From Chersky-840 sp035604715 (GTDB lineage Bacteria > Actinomycetota > Acidimicrobiia > Acidimicrobiales > UBA8190), in assembly GCA_963731665.1 (NCBI GenBank), contig CAVSWP010000008.1, forward strand, positions 1,044,941-1,108,940: a stretch of 64,000 nt of DNA. The letters are read 5' to 3'. The notes beneath the pieces were generated by a model. The model searched no databases, was not told the DNA's origin, and was given only the letters and a program-made list of their open reading frames with translations. Each line of letters starts with the position of its first letter. The stretch's first letter is position 1. Shown piece after piece: positions 26,732 through 36,190 of this stretch. The position numbers and the translations under genes were made by a program.

Positions 26732-26930
26732 AGGCCCTCCTCGGCTCGTGGTCGATGTCGATCCACGGCCGGCCGGTGATGCGCAAGGTCCCGAACATCA
26801 CTAAGAGGGCTCTGGCTTCGCCAGTCCCGAATTCCTTAAACAGGGTCTCCACGCCCACCGGGCTGGCCCGTCCTGCCCGCCGTTCAGAACACAGGAGTCG
26901 GATTACGCCGCTCCGGCGCTCTCGGTGAGA
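26732..26930 (-). ncRNA. Candidate IS110 bridge RNA region
   Basis: Non-coding DNA directly upstream of the IS110 transposase start, the site where IS110-group elements encode the bridge RNA that pairs with target and donor. It contains potential hairpins, for example CTGGC-TTC-GCCAG near 26812-26824 and a GGCCGGCCGG block near 26767. Position and family knowledge are the support; ends and fold are not determined. Confidence 0.35.
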
Positions 26931-27163
26931 CGAGACAGGACGGGATCAACCCGACGCACCCTATGACCCCAGAATCCCGGAGTCAGGAGTGCACGTCCTG
27001 TTTAGATGCGCTCTCTTGCAGCGACCAGATCGCCGAATCGGTCGCGATAGGCCAACGGCCGGCCGGACGAACGAGGGCGTCATTCTGTAGCACTCAGCAG
27101 CCAACACTCGCGGCCAGAGGCGTTTGTCCCCTGATCAGGTACTTCTCGAACCGGATGAAGAGC

Positions 27164-27979
27164 TCATCCAGCGGGTGGCGTCGGCACCGGAACCGCCTGG
27201 CACAACTCCACGCGCTCAGAGATGCCCTTGAGGCGCCGCTTGCGGAATTGTCGGAACTCGACGCCGGGAACCGCACCAGCCGCCCTCGCCGTCTCCGCGG
27301 TGATCACGACCTGGTTCCCCTTGGCCGTCTCCGTGACCCGAGCAGCGATGTTGACGACCTGACCGACAACGTCGTCCTGAGTGACCACTGCTTCTCCAAC
27401 GTGCAGACCAGCGCGCAGGCGTAGTGGAGAGGGCGCGTTCTCGAGCAGCTCGAGCGCTGCTCGGATGGCGCCGTTGGCGTCGGGGAAGGTGCAGAGCAGC
27501 CCGTCACCCAGGTGCTTCACCACCCGTCCGTGCCAGCGGCGCACGACGGGGCCGGCTACCCGGTGGTGTTCGTTGATCAGCGCCGCCGCCGCGCTGTCTC
27601 CGTGGGTGTCGGTAAATGATGTGAACCCCTCGAGATCCGTGAACGCGACCGTCACCTCCTCGACCTCACCGTTCCCGTGGCTGCGGAAAGCGGCCAGGAG
27701 TTGAACGGCGCTCAGACCCATGGTCGAGAGCAGGGACGGCTTGCGTTCCACCGATCGCGCCAGGAAGTGCTCGAGAATCTCGGTCGGCTTGCTCGGGGAA
27801 ATCGGCTGATTCACCGGGTCATCCAGCCAACGACGGTCAATGATGCCGAGCTCGAGCGCGGTGGCCGCTTCTTCGGGGTCATTTCGGATGACCTCGGCCG
27901 CCTTGCGGGCGAGGAGGCGGCGCAGCGTGTCGACCGCTCCCTCACCGACGGAACGGGCCGAGTCATCCTTGGCACTCAC
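27164..27979 (-). CDS. Class III adenylate/guanylate cyclase
   Basis: 271 residues from a GTG at 27979. Residues 1-105 form an N-terminal helical region (ARKAAEVIRNDPEEAATALELGIIDRRWL), as in soluble mycobacterial cyclases with a regulatory module. The catalytic domain keeps all key residues: Asp115 (AFTDLEGFT), Lys155 and Asp159 (VVKHLGDGLL), Asn210 and Arg214 (VVNIAARV). It should therefore be active, unlike the other two cyclase-domain proteins in the window. It is divergent from the MMPL transporter gene, with about 345 bp between them. Confidence 0.85.
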   Translation of the reverse strand: MSAKDDSARSVGEGAVDTLRRLLARKAAEVIRNDPEEAATALELGIIDRRWLDDPVNQPISPSKPTEILEHFLARSVERKPSLLSTMGLSAVQLLAAFRSHGNGEVEEVTVAFTDLEGFTSFTDTHGDSAAAALINEHHRVAGPVVRRWHGRVVKHLGDGLLCTFPDANGAIRAALELLENAPSPLRLRAGLHVGEAVVTQDDVVGQVVNIAARVTETAKGNQVVITAETARAAGAVPGVEFRQFRKRRLKGISERVELCQAVPVPTPPAG

Positions 27980-28324
27980 CACCCGGACCCTACTGACACG
28001 CACGAGACAACGACAAAGGAACAAGCGGTGCCGCGGGGAGACTCGGGTTTGTGCCGAGGGCCTCAGGCACGCAATCGACGGATCTGGAACGCGAAGACAG
28101 ACCGGCTCTCGGTGAGACCCACGACGCACCAGATCGAGCTCTCAAAGGCGATTCATCAGGAGTTCGACTTGTGTTCGCGCTGCGTTCATCGCCCCGTAAC
28201 GCTGCCCTTGTACTCTGCACCTGACTGAGATCAGGTCGCGGGCCAACGGGGACCGCCGAATACCGCCCGGCGCCGACCACCAGACTTGTGGCAGTCACGC
28301 CGACGACAGGAAAATGGCCGTTCG

Positions 28325-30770
28325 ATGAGCCGCTTCTTCGACGTCTTGGGTCGAGGTGTCGTCCGCCTCCGCTGGGTGGTGGTGATCGTCTGGATCGTGG
28401 GCACGGTCGCCGCGGTCGTTTCGTTACCCACCTTGGCCAGCCAGGTCGACGACAACAATGGGGCCTTCTTGCCGGCCAGCGCGCCGAGCAATCAGGCGGC
28501 CCTCCTGGCCGAGCCGCTGATCGGACCGGACACCCACAGCCAGGTGCCCATCGTGGCGGTCACGTCTGACGCCGGCCTCGATGCCGCCGACCGAACGGCG
28601 CTCAAGGACGTCCTGGTCCGGCTGCACGAGGTGCCGTCGGCGTTGTCGACGCAGTTCCTCGGGACCTCGCCCGACAACAAGGCGGCCGAGCTCCTGTTCG
28701 TGTCGTCGACCTCGCCGTTCAACGAGGGAGAGGGCACGACCCTCATCGACGATCTGAACTCCGTCCTCGCCCATGCCCCGTTGCCGGCCGACCTGCAGAT
28801 GCATCTGGCCGGACAGCTGGCCACCAACGCCGCCGCCCAGCAACAATCGGCCAAACAGGGCAAGGAGATCCAAGACGCCTCGATCCTCTTCATCATCGTC
28901 TTGCTGTTGGCCATCTTCCGGTCGGTGCTGGCACCCCTCGTCACGCTCCTCCCCGCCGCGCTCGTCCTCGTCGTGTCGGGGTCGTTCATCGGTGCCCTGG
29001 GCAGCGCCGGGTGTCCTCCAGGTGTCGTTCTTCACGCAGATCCTGCTGATCGTCCTCATCCTCGGGGCGGGGACCGACTACGGCCTCTTCCTGGTCTTCC
29101 GGGTGCGCGAGCAGCTGCTCGCCGGCAGTGAGCCCAAGGCGGCCGTGACCTACGCCGTGCGCCGGGTGGGCGAGTCCATCACCGCCTCGGCGGCCACGGT
29201 CATCGTGGCCCTCCTCACACTGTTGGCGGCCAGCTTCGGTCTCTATCACGACCTGGGGGTGCCCTTGGCCCTCGGCATCGCCACAATGCTGGCGGCGGGT
29301 CTCACCCTCTTGCCCGCCCTGTTGGCCATATTGGGACGGGCGGTGTTCTGGCCGACCAAGACCCTGCCCCGCGACCGTTCGGATGGCGTCTGGGGCCGGG
29401 TGGCCGCCCGGCTGGTACGCCGACCCGTCTGGACCCTGACCCTCGGGGTGTTCGCCCTGGGCGTCCTGGCGTCGTTCGCCCTGGGCTTCGTGCCGACGGG
29501 CTTCGGCGGGGACGTGTCGGCGCCGGCCGGCACCGACGCCGCCAAGGGCAACGCCGCCCTGGCCGCGCACTTCCCGCAGGCGAGCGCCAATCCGACGAAC
29601 GTCGTCATGCGCTTTCCGTCGTCGGTGTGGGACAACCCCCAGGAACTGGAGACGGCCACCGCCGGGCTGCGCGCCAGTCGGTATTTCTCCACGATCTCCG
29701 GACCCCTCGACCCCAACGGGGCGGCGATCACCCCCGCGGAGCTGTCATCGATCTACCAACAGGTCCACCGCTACGGTCCGGCCCAGGAGCTGGTCACCAG
29801 ACCCCTCGTGCCTCCGGCCGGCTCCGACCTCTCGGCCGCCGTGTACACCACGTACCTAGCCACCGCCCGCTACATCAGCGCCGACGGGCACACGGTGCAG
29901 TGGGAGACCGGGCTGGCTGCGGGCAACGGCGGGAGCACGACCGCCATCGCCGCCGTTCCCGACATCCGATCGGCGGTGGCCGACGTCGCCCGGAAGGCGG
30001 GAGCCGACTCCAGTGGTGTGGCCGGGGAGGCGCCGGCCCTCTACGACGTGAGCTCGATCTCCGAAAACGACGTGGGCAAGATCGTGCCTATTGCCATCGT
30101 GGCCATCGGCCTCGTGCTGGCCCTGGTGCTGCGCAGCCTGGTGGCGCCCTTGTACCTCATCCTGAGCGTCCTCCTCTCCTACCTGGCGTCCCTCGGCATC
30201 TCTGTCATCGTGTTCATGAAGATCCCCGGTCAGGCGGGCATCATCTTCCTCCTGCCTTTCTTGATGTTCATCTTCTTGTTGGCCCTGGGGGAGGATTACA
30301 ACATCCTGGTCATGACCCGGATCCGGGAGGAGGCCGGAAAGGACACCACCCTTCGCCGGGCGGTTGTTCGGGCGGTGGGGGCCACCGGTCCGACGGTGAC
30401 CTCGGCCGGACTCGTCCTGGCCGGGACCTTCGTCGTGCTCGCCGTGGTCGGTGGATCGGGACAGGGCAACGGGGAGATCCGGGTCATCGGGTTCGGCCTG
30501 GCGGTCGGCATCCTGCTCGACACCTTCGTCGTGCGGACGGTGCTCGTGCCCTCCACCGTCGAGCTGTTGGGCCGCTGGAACTGGTGGCCTTCGGGCATGG
30601 GCCGGCGCGCGGCCTCTGGCGATGTCGTGGCTCCCGATCTGCTCGGTGACGGCGCTTCTCCGTCTACTGACGGAGAAGCCGGTGACCGAGGGGGCGAGGA
30701 CGGCCAAGCTCGCCGCGTGGCGTCGGCAGAGGGAAGCGCGGCGGAATCCGGGAGGGACTCGTCGCCATGA
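28325..30770 (+). pseudogene. MMPL-family RND transporter with frameshift
   Basis: Two overlapping frames together give a full transporter of about 815 residues. The first frame (from ATG 28325) holds TM1 and the first extracytoplasmic domain up to LVVSGSFIGALGSAG. Near 29010 the homology moves by one base to VSFFTQILLIVLILGAGTDYGLFLVFRVREQL and continues to the end, with the second-half motif GEDYNILVMTRIREE. Family members export lipids or hydrophobic compounds. One lost or gained base breaks it. A sequencing error is possible because both halves look well conserved. Ser/Glu-rich C-terminal tail. Confidence 0.85.
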
Positions 30771-30939
30771 TGCGCACAGACCAGAACGCGAGGACGAACA
30801 GAACACATACCGAATACCGATACTTCTCGATGGCTTGCGGCGACAGATCGACGGGAATGCGTGCCCTGCATGAGTCGTCGTCAGGGCATAACGCCGGTCT
30901 CGCCGTGCGCGCAACCTTTGGACGCCGGCAGCCGATTAG

Positions 30940-31110
30940 CTCTTGGGGACGTAGTCGAAAAAGCGGAATGTGGCATCGCCCAGGGTCCACCACGATCGGA
31001 TACGCGTTCGGCGCTCGGCCCTGCGGAGCGCAGAAAGGAGCGCCACCCTCGCGGGGCGCCTCGTCGACCTTCCTGGAAGCGAAGCGAACGCGATCACCGA
31101 CGTCGGGCAT
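30940..31110 (-). pseudogene. Small protein remnant (MPDVGDRVR type), frameshifted
   Basis: The start MPDVGDRVRFASRKVDEAPREG resembles short actinobacterial proteins beginning PxVGDxVRVxSxKVxxxPREG. After about 22 residues the frame loses resemblance. A neighbouring frame gives RIRSWWTLGDATFRFFDYVPKS and a stop, closer to the expected ending. One indel near 31045 is proposed. Weak evidence. Confidence 0.3.
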
Positions 31111-31246
31111 GGGTCACCTTCCCTTGTGAGGTGTCTGGTGTGAGGTCATGGCCGAACCTACTCCTCGGTATCGGACGCTCGGGGCGGTCAATCATTCTTC
31201 ACTGAGCTCGAAAATCCGGATCGATGCCAACTTGAGCCACGAGCAG

Positions 31247-31597
31247 TCACCTCAAGTCACAGCGCAGCTCAGGGGGGACCGGTGGTTCCGGGGGCACGGG
31301 GAACGGCGGCATCGGAGGTGGTAAGGGCGGAGGCGTCGGTTCGGGCGCAATCGGGGGTTCTGGGGGAATCGGGGGAGGCCAAGGAGGAATCGGGGGCGGC
31401 CTCGGCGGGATCGGAGACGACCTCCCCGGCCCGAAACGCGATTGGTTCGCCGTCTTTACGTCACCTGAGACCGAATGCAGGCCCACGACATCACCCTCTT
31501 CCGTCCCGCCCCCATTCTCCTGGATGCCACGGCAGTGGTCGGCTGTCACCCCAGAGGTCAGCGGCGACCGCACCAGGACAGTGTCGCCCTCTTGCAC
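31247..31597 (-). CDS. Proline-rich tail protein, uncertain
   Basis: 116 residues. The first 60 are unremarkable; the last 55 are an almost pure proline pattern (PPIPPWPPPIPPEPPIAPEP and on), coded by a run of GGGGG-A/T-CGG units on the plus strand. The repeat could encode a cell-wall-spanning stalk or be non-coding low-complexity DNA. No signal peptide or family domain is visible, so coding status is uncertain. Confidence 0.3.
   Translation of the reverse strand: MQEGDTVLVRSPLTSGVTADHCRGIQENGGGTEEGDVVGLHSVSGDVKTANQSRFGPGRSSPIPPRPPPIPPWPPPIPPEPPIAPEPTPPPLPPPMPPFPVPPEPPVPPELRCDLR
31295..31430. repeat. G-rich low-complexity tract
   Basis: The plus strand holds many runs of three to five G separated by short spacers (GGGGGTTCTGGGGGAATCGG and similar), which could fold as G-quadruplexes or cause slippage. 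It overlaps the proline-rich reading frame on the minus strand. Confidence 0.6.
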
Positions 31598-31718
31598 CCG
31601 TGCCGCCAGGGACGATGGTCACAAGCACCTGCCTTCACCTCGTCGGTCATATCTCGCCGTCGTGGTCACGTTGGCGTGCCCGACGAAGCGCTGCACGACG
31701 CTAGAACCCCAAGGCTGG

Positions 31719-32063
31719 TCAAGATGGCGTGGAAGGCCGCGGGCGGTGATGAGCGTGGGCAGCCGCCGACGCCTGGTCCAGGGCGTGCACGCCTTCCTCG
31801 ACGGTGAGCAGCGTCGTCGTCTTGAACGCGTGCACGTCGCCGCCGCTGCTTACTGCCATGGACCAGGCGGCGGCGGCCCGGTTATCGGGGAAGTCGACGA
31901 TTCCGACGAGGTCATAGTCGCCAAAGCAGAAGAACAGGCTCTCGATCGTCCCGCCCAGTGCCTCTGCCGATGGTCGCACCCGCTCGATGACGCTCTGCGG
32001 CTCACGACTCATGGCGGCCCACGCCTCTGCCGTATAACCCACTTGCACGAGGTACTTCGCCAC
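31719..32063 (-). CDS. GYD-domain protein
   Basis: 114 residues from the GTG at 32063 (AKYLVQVGYTAEAWAAM). The body matches the GYD family: RPSAEALGGTIESLFFCFGDYDLVGIVDFPDNRAAAAWSMAVSSGG, with the F/GDYD motif that names it, and a dimeric alpha-beta-barrel fold expected. A His/Pro-rich tail follows. Function of the family is unknown. The open frame continues further upstream but the domain starts here. Confidence 0.85.
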   Translation of the reverse strand: MAKYLVQVGYTAEAWAAMSREPQSVIERVRPSAEALGGTIESLFFCFGDYDLVGIVDFPDNRAAAAWSMAVSSGGDVHAFKTTTLLTVEEGVHALDQASAAAHAHHRPRPSTPS

Positions 32064-32195
32064 GGCGACCTCTCTCGCCCGCCTCCCAAACAGTCTAAGC
32101 CTTGCGGCGAGTGTCACGCTGGTCACTTAGGCCAAGCACGATCGGGGGTGGCGACCGGTACGGCGGGAGGCGTATACAGGACCCCGGGAGGAGTC

Positions 32196-32471
32196 ATGGC
32201 TACTTCCGAGGAACAGTTGGCCCGAGCTGTCGACGAGGTGCTGGAACCAGTCTGGGCACACGAACGCCGTCGGGGCATCAGACGACTGGCCTACACCACT
32301 CTCGGCCGGATAACTGTTGGCCTCCTGACCATGTGGGTGGTCGCCATGGGAGCGCACCTCGTTGTTCGCGAGAGCTTCCCCTGGGTGTTCTTCGGGGTGA
32401 TCACGTTTCTGGGTACCACTATCGCCGCACTGATGAACCTGGACGGTAGCGCCCACCTGCAACGAGACTAA
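32196..32471 (+). CDS. Small membrane protein
   Basis: 91 residues. GGGAGGAG lies just before the ATG at 32196. Two hydrophobic segments, about 36-55 (ITVGLLTMWVVAMGAHLVV) and 61-78 (FPWVFFGVITFLGTTIAAL), sit between charged ends, suggesting a hairpin in the inner membrane with both ends in the cytoplasm. It is divergent from the GYD gene. No family recognised. Confidence 0.65.
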   Translation: MATSEEQLARAVDEVLEPVWAHERRRGIRRLAYTTLGRITVGLLTMWVVAMGAHLVVRESFPWVFFGVITFLGTTIAALMNLDGSAHLQRD

Positions 32472-32549
32472 CGACCCAATGCCGATCCCCAAGAACGAGG
32501 AGTCGAAATCGGTGAGGCACGAGCTGTTTGTCGGACATATCCTCTGATC

Positions 32550-33353
32550 ATGAGACGCGATAGGCAATCCATACCCAAGCACTACGACGGCAAGATCGCC
32601 GTGGTCACCGGAGCGTCATCGGGGATCGGGCGTCGGTTGGCATTGGACCTCGCTGAGCGTGGCGCCACTGTGGTGGGCTTGGCGCGACGCGAGGAACTGC
32701 TTGCCGAAGTCGAGAAGCTGCTCCAATCATCGACACGAGACAGCTCTACAAGAGTGTGTGATGTGGGAGACACGGAGTCGTATCAGCAGGCACTCGTTGA
32801 GATCGAGGAGCAACACGGGCGCATCGACGTGCTCATCAACGACGCCGGGATCGCAGGTCCCACGCCCGTCGAGGAAGGACTATCACCGGCATATCGTCAG
32901 ATTTTCGACGTGAACGTCTTTGGCGTCATGGCGGGCACGCTCGCCGTCATTCCGGGAATGGTCGCCCGGCGATCCGGCATCGTCGTCAACGTCGCCTCGG
33001 ACTCGGCACGGGCTCCCGAGCCAGGCAACGGTGCGTATTCAGCGTCGAAGGCCGCCGTGGCGGCGTTCACCGAGGCGGTGGCCCACGAGGTCGCCGACCG
33101 GGGCGTTCATGTCCATGTGCTCTACCCGGCCTGGGTCCCGACAGCGATGGGGATGTCGGGGGTCGATGACGGCGGATCACGCCCCCCGCGACTCGTCCGA
33201 CGAAGTGAGGCTCAGGTGTCAGAGCTAGTGCTCGGACGCATGGGTGGACGACGCATGGAGATCAACGCGGCCGTCTTGCCCCTCTTGGCTCCCATCGGGC
33301 GCAGCATCGCGCCGATCTCCTATCAAAAGGCGATGCGCCATCGTGCCCATTGA
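32550..33353 (+). CDS. Short-chain dehydrogenase/reductase
   Basis: 267 residues. Rossmann motif VVTGASSGIGRRLAL near the N terminus, INDAGIAG in place of the common NNAG, a Ser in VVNVASDSA, and catalytic YSASK. The C-terminal extension (SEAQVSELVLGRMGGRRMEIN) resembles SDRs with a substrate-binding tail near a membrane. NADP(H) use is suggested by the Arg in LARREEL after beta-2. Substrate unknown. Confidence 0.88.
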   Translation: MRRDRQSIPKHYDGKIAVVTGASSGIGRRLALDLAERGATVVGLARREELLAEVEKLLQSSTRDSSTRVCDVGDTESYQQALVEIEEQHGRIDVLINDAGIAGPTPVEEGLSPAYRQIFDVNVFGVMAGTLAVIPGMVARRSGIVVNVASDSARAPEPGNGAYSASKAAVAAFTEAVAHEVADRGVHVHVLYPAWVPTAMGMSGVDDGGSRPPRLVRRSEAQVSELVLGRMGGRRMEINAAVLPLLAPIGRSIAPISYQKAMRHRAH

Positions 33354-33369
33354 TGCTGACTCCAGTTAG

Positions 33370-33402
33370 ACGGGAGGGGCCGACAAGGCCGGGTCCCTCC
33401 GT
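33370..33402 (+). terminator. Possible hairpin terminator
   Basis: GGAGGG and CCCTCC bracket an inner GGCC-GACAA-GGCC about 20 bp after the SDR stop codon. No T-run follows, as usual in high-GC actinobacteria. Moderate support only. Confidence 0.35.
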
Positions 33403-33464
33403 GTCTGGACCTCGCCGATCCGTGAGCTGCGCCCCGCGTCACAACCCTCCGTCATGCTGGTGAG

Positions 33465-33704
33465 GTGACTAAGTACGCGCGAGCCCTGGCCGAGAGCCGG
33501 ACGGCGCACCGGGCCTACCGGAGGGCTCTCCTCCCCAGCCGGGTGTCCCGGGGAGAGCCTCGCCGGACAGCGGACCCGAGGACCGTCAGCGCGCTCCGAC
33601 GACGGGTCAAGGCCGCCGACACCCGGTTGGCAGCGCTACGCCCAGAGTCGGAGTCCCACGCTGAGGATGCCCCCGAGGACGTGCTCGGTCCCGCACCGGT
33701 CTGA
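33465..33704 (+). CDS. Small basic protein, hypothetical
   Basis: 79 residues from a GTG with GGTGAGG just upstream. Arg/Ala-rich and probably helical (TKYARALAESRTAHRAYRRALL; SALRRRVKAADTRLAALRPE), ending in an acidic tail. No family recognised; base composition fits coding DNA of the neighbourhood. Confidence 0.4.
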   Translation: MTKYARALAESRTAHRAYRRALLPSRVSRGEPRRTADPRTVSALRRRVKAADTRLAALRPESESHAEDAPEDVLGPAPV

Positions 33705-33799
33705 GTGACCCCGACTCGATTTCGAGCGGGCCGGGTGGCGCAGCTTGATCGACGCTCGCAGGCATAGCCTTGGGACACCGGACGTGCAGAGGGGACGAC

Positions 33800-34039
33800 A
33801 TGATCGAGACCAGTGAGATCGAGATCACCTTCACCGAGGATGAGCGCCATACCGAGGCGCGGGCTTCTCTCACCATCCGTGGTGCCGCATTCGTCGGGAC
33901 CGGTCGGTCGCGACGCCACCCAGCTGACCCGAACATGCCGATGGTGGGTGAGGAACTCGCTGCGGCGCGCGCTCTGGCCGATCTGTCGCACCAGCTTCTC
34001 GACGCTGTCACCGAGACGATCTCTCAGCGTGAGAACTGA
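33800..34039 (+). CDS. DUF1876 domain protein
   Basis: 79 residues from the ATG at 33800, preceded by GAGGGGA. The sequence follows DUF1876: a strand (SEIEITFTEDERHTEARASL), RGAAFVGTGRSRRHPADPNMPMVGEELAAARALADLSHQLL, with the NPAD/PADPN and GEELAAARAL signatures. The family is dsRBD-like and common in actinobacteria, sometimes hypoxia-induced; function unknown. It precedes a lipoprotein gene by 44 bp. Confidence 0.85.
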   Translation: MIETSEIEITFTEDERHTEARASLTIRGAAFVGTGRSRRHPADPNMPMVGEELAAARALADLSHQLLDAVTETISQREN

Positions 34040-34083
34040 CTAAAACACCCCTAGTCTCACCCTCGTTCGCCCAAAGGAGTCCA

Positions 34084-34689
34084 ATGAAACTGCACCCGAA
34101 GCTGCATCAAGGCCTTATTGGGATCGTGGTCGCCGTTCCCACCGCCGTCCTCCTGGCAGCGTGCAGCTCGTCCCCCTCCTCGTCGCCCACGTCGACGAGT
34201 TCAGCGACGACCACCAGCGCTTCGGCCTCGTCGTCGTCGACGTCGTCGACGTCGACCACCACCGCCGCTGCCAGCACCGCCAACTTCAACTCCTGCTCGG
34301 TGGTCACTGAGGCCGAGGCGTCCAGTGCGCTCGGCGCTTCTGTGACCTCAGGCGTCCTCGGCAACGCCACCGTCGAAGGGGGTCTCGCCTGCGTCTTCTA
34401 CGGGCCGTCGGCGCCCACCCCCACGACCCCAAACGTGGCCCAGGCCGATACGGTCCGGGTAGTCGTGGTCGAGGGCTCCGACGCCTTGACTTGGTACAAC
34501 GACTACAAGTCCAAGGTCAGTGCCCAGTCGATCAGCGGTTACGGCGACCAGGCGTACTACGACGGGTATGCCTCCTTGAGCGTCCTCAAGGGCAACTACT
34601 ACCTTCGGGTCGCCGTCTCTCCTGCGGGCGCGCCACCGTCGCTGACCGATGAAGAGCAGCTCGCCACCGCCATCCTGCCGAAGTTGTAG
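34084..34689 (+). CDS. DUF3558-like lipoprotein
   Basis: 201 residues. A signal peptide with lipobox LLAAC (Cys at about residue 26) is followed by a 35-residue Ser/Thr linker. A globular domain then begins FNSCSVVTEAEASSALGASV, like DUF3558 lipoproteins (a Cys pair with C102 in GGLACVFYG), and ends in LTDEEQLATAILPKL. The ATG has GGAG at 34075-34078. Expected outside the cell, anchored in the membrane. Confidence 0.8.
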   Translation: MKLHPKLHQGLIGIVVAVPTAVLLAACSSSPSSSPTSTSSATTTSASASSSSTSSTSTTTAAASTANFNSCSVVTEAEASSALGASVTSGVLGNATVEGGLACVFYGPSAPTPTTPNVAQADTVRVVVVEGSDALTWYNDYKSKVSAQSISGYGDQAYYDGYASLSVLKGNYYLRVAVSPAGAPPSLTDEEQLATAILPKL

Positions 34690-35197
34690 TCACAAACGCT
34701 TTCCGATTCGGGATTGGGATTCGATCCTCTCAGTTCGGAGGACGACCGGCATCGTGCGACCCTGTGGGTGCCGAGAATCCCGTCCGGGCTGTTGACCTGG
34801 ACCTTTCCGTAGAGGTGAAACCAGGTCGGGATCGGCTGTGGCACTTGCCCCTGTGGCGATTGGTGGCGTGTTTCGACCCTCGGCGGAGTGACGCCTGGAC
34901 GCATTAGTCCCCCTCTCCGGGGTCTGAACCCGGCGCCAGGACTAGGAGGCGACCGAGCCCCCGATACATGTGGCACCGTCAACTCTCCGTGCTGTCGAGC
35001 GCGCTCGCAGTGAACGGGAGTCAAGGACAATTTTCGAGCGCTGGCGTCACCCACTGGTGGAGCACGTACTTCCCAATCTGATCGCCTGGACAGCGTTCGT
35101 GCTGCTCAGAACCCGTGGATGGGTTTTTCGGCACCCACAGGGGCATTGGTGCGGCAGGGTTGGCATCGTAGGGTCCAAGGAGATGAGGTAGCTGGCT
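34690..35197. other. Intergenic region without supported gene
   Basis: About 500 bp between the lipoprotein and PRC-barrel genes. No supported open frame and no clear repeat. Confidence 0.4.
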
Positions 35198-35830
35198 ATG
35201 GCAGAGACGACACCATTCACGATCGGAGCCCACGCCAGCTGTACCGATGGGGTCTGTGGCGAGGTGATTCGCGTGGTCGTTGACCCCGTCGCTCGGGCCG
35301 TCACCCATCTGGTGGTCGAACCCAAGCACCGGGGAGCACTTGGGCGCCTTGTCCCTCTCAACCTTGTCGATACCACGGCAAGCAAGGTCCGGCTCCGCTG
35401 CACGCTGGCGGAGTTCGACAAGCTCGACTTCGCGGAAGAGACGCAGTTCTTGCCAGGAAGCAGCAGCTATGCAGGCTATGGCCCGGGGCAGTGGCTCTCC
35501 TGGCCCTACTACGGACTGGGTCAGGGCATGGCAATAGCCTCGCAACGCATCATCCTTGACAAGGTCCCCTTGGGCGAGGTGGCCGTACGCCGCGGTGAGC
35601 ACGTCCATGCCACCGACGGCGAGATCGGACGAGTCCAGGGTCTCGTCATCGACCCTGGCGATCACCATGTGACTCACGTGCTTCTCGAAGAGGGCCATCT
35701 CTGGGGCCGTAAAGAAGTGGCTATCCCAATGAGCGCCGTCACTCGGGTTGATAACGGCATCCGGCTGAGCATTACGAAGCGCGAGGTGCAGAACCTGCCG
35801 CCCGTGGACTTCGACCATCCGAATGAGTAG
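35198..35830 (+). CDS. Tandem PRC-barrel-like protein
   Basis: 210 residues with two PRC-barrel-like halves: FTIGAHASCTDGVCGEVIRVVVDPVARAVTHLVVEP and, after a Gly/Tyr/Trp-rich linker, VRRGEHVHATDGEIGRVQGLVIDPGDHHVTHVLLEEGH. Each has the DGxxGxVxxxVxDP...VTHLVV pattern. PRC barrels occur in RNA-processing and photosynthetic proteins; actinobacterial tandem versions are of unknown role. GGAG lies about 20 bp upstream of the ATG. It is probably a cytoplasmic stress-related protein, which is inference. Confidence 0.8.
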   Translation: MAETTPFTIGAHASCTDGVCGEVIRVVVDPVARAVTHLVVEPKHRGALGRLVPLNLVDTTASKVRLRCTLAEFDKLDFAEETQFLPGSSSYAGYGPGQWLSWPYYGLGQGMAIASQRIILDKVPLGEVAVRRGEHVHATDGEIGRVQGLVIDPGDHHVTHVLLEEGHLWGRKEVAIPMSAVTRVDNGIRLSITKREVQNLPPVDFDHPNE

Positions 35831-35901
35831 ATGCTCAATGGTGAGAAGAGGCGCACCAGGGGGCTGAGTGTCACCACCGGTTGGGCCTGAAGGAATACGG
35901 G

Positions 35902-35936
35902 AGACGAACCCCGGGCCTAGTGCTCGGGGTTCGTCT
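35902..35936 (+). terminator. Strong hairpin terminator
   Basis: A perfect 12-bp inverted repeat, AGACGAACCCCG and CGGGGTTCGTCT, with an 11-base loop, 70 bp after the PRC-barrel stop. High stem stability and position support a terminator although no T-run follows. Confidence 0.7.
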
Positions 35937-35984
35937 AGTGGGGCCTTCCCTCAAACCCCTTCCGGGAGCCAAAGGGAAGAGGGG

Positions 35985-36028
35985 AAGTCAACGTCAACCC
36001 CCAAGTCAACGTCAACTCCAAAGTCAAA
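35985..36028. repeat. 18-bp tandem repeat
   Basis: Units AAGTCAACGTCAACCCCC (35985-36002) and AAGTCAACGTCAACTCCA (36003-36020) plus a partial third (AAGTCAAA). It lies between the terminator and the universal stress protein gene. Confidence 0.75.
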
Positions 36029-36190
36029 GGCATGCGTTCGTCTCCATCATGGGGTCCTGGAGCGTTACCGGACAGTTTGGTCGCCAAAGCGAACGGCGAA
36101 GTGCCCAGGGATCGAAGGTTGAAGGCTGTTGCCCGATGTCGGCGTCAGGCGGGCAATATGGGGCCTGCGCCACGAGCATGAGGGGATCCT

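Noticed and set aside
28424..30914. Long minus-strand frames across the MMPL gene
   Set aside because: High-GC antisense shadows, low complexity, while the plus strand shows transporter motifs.
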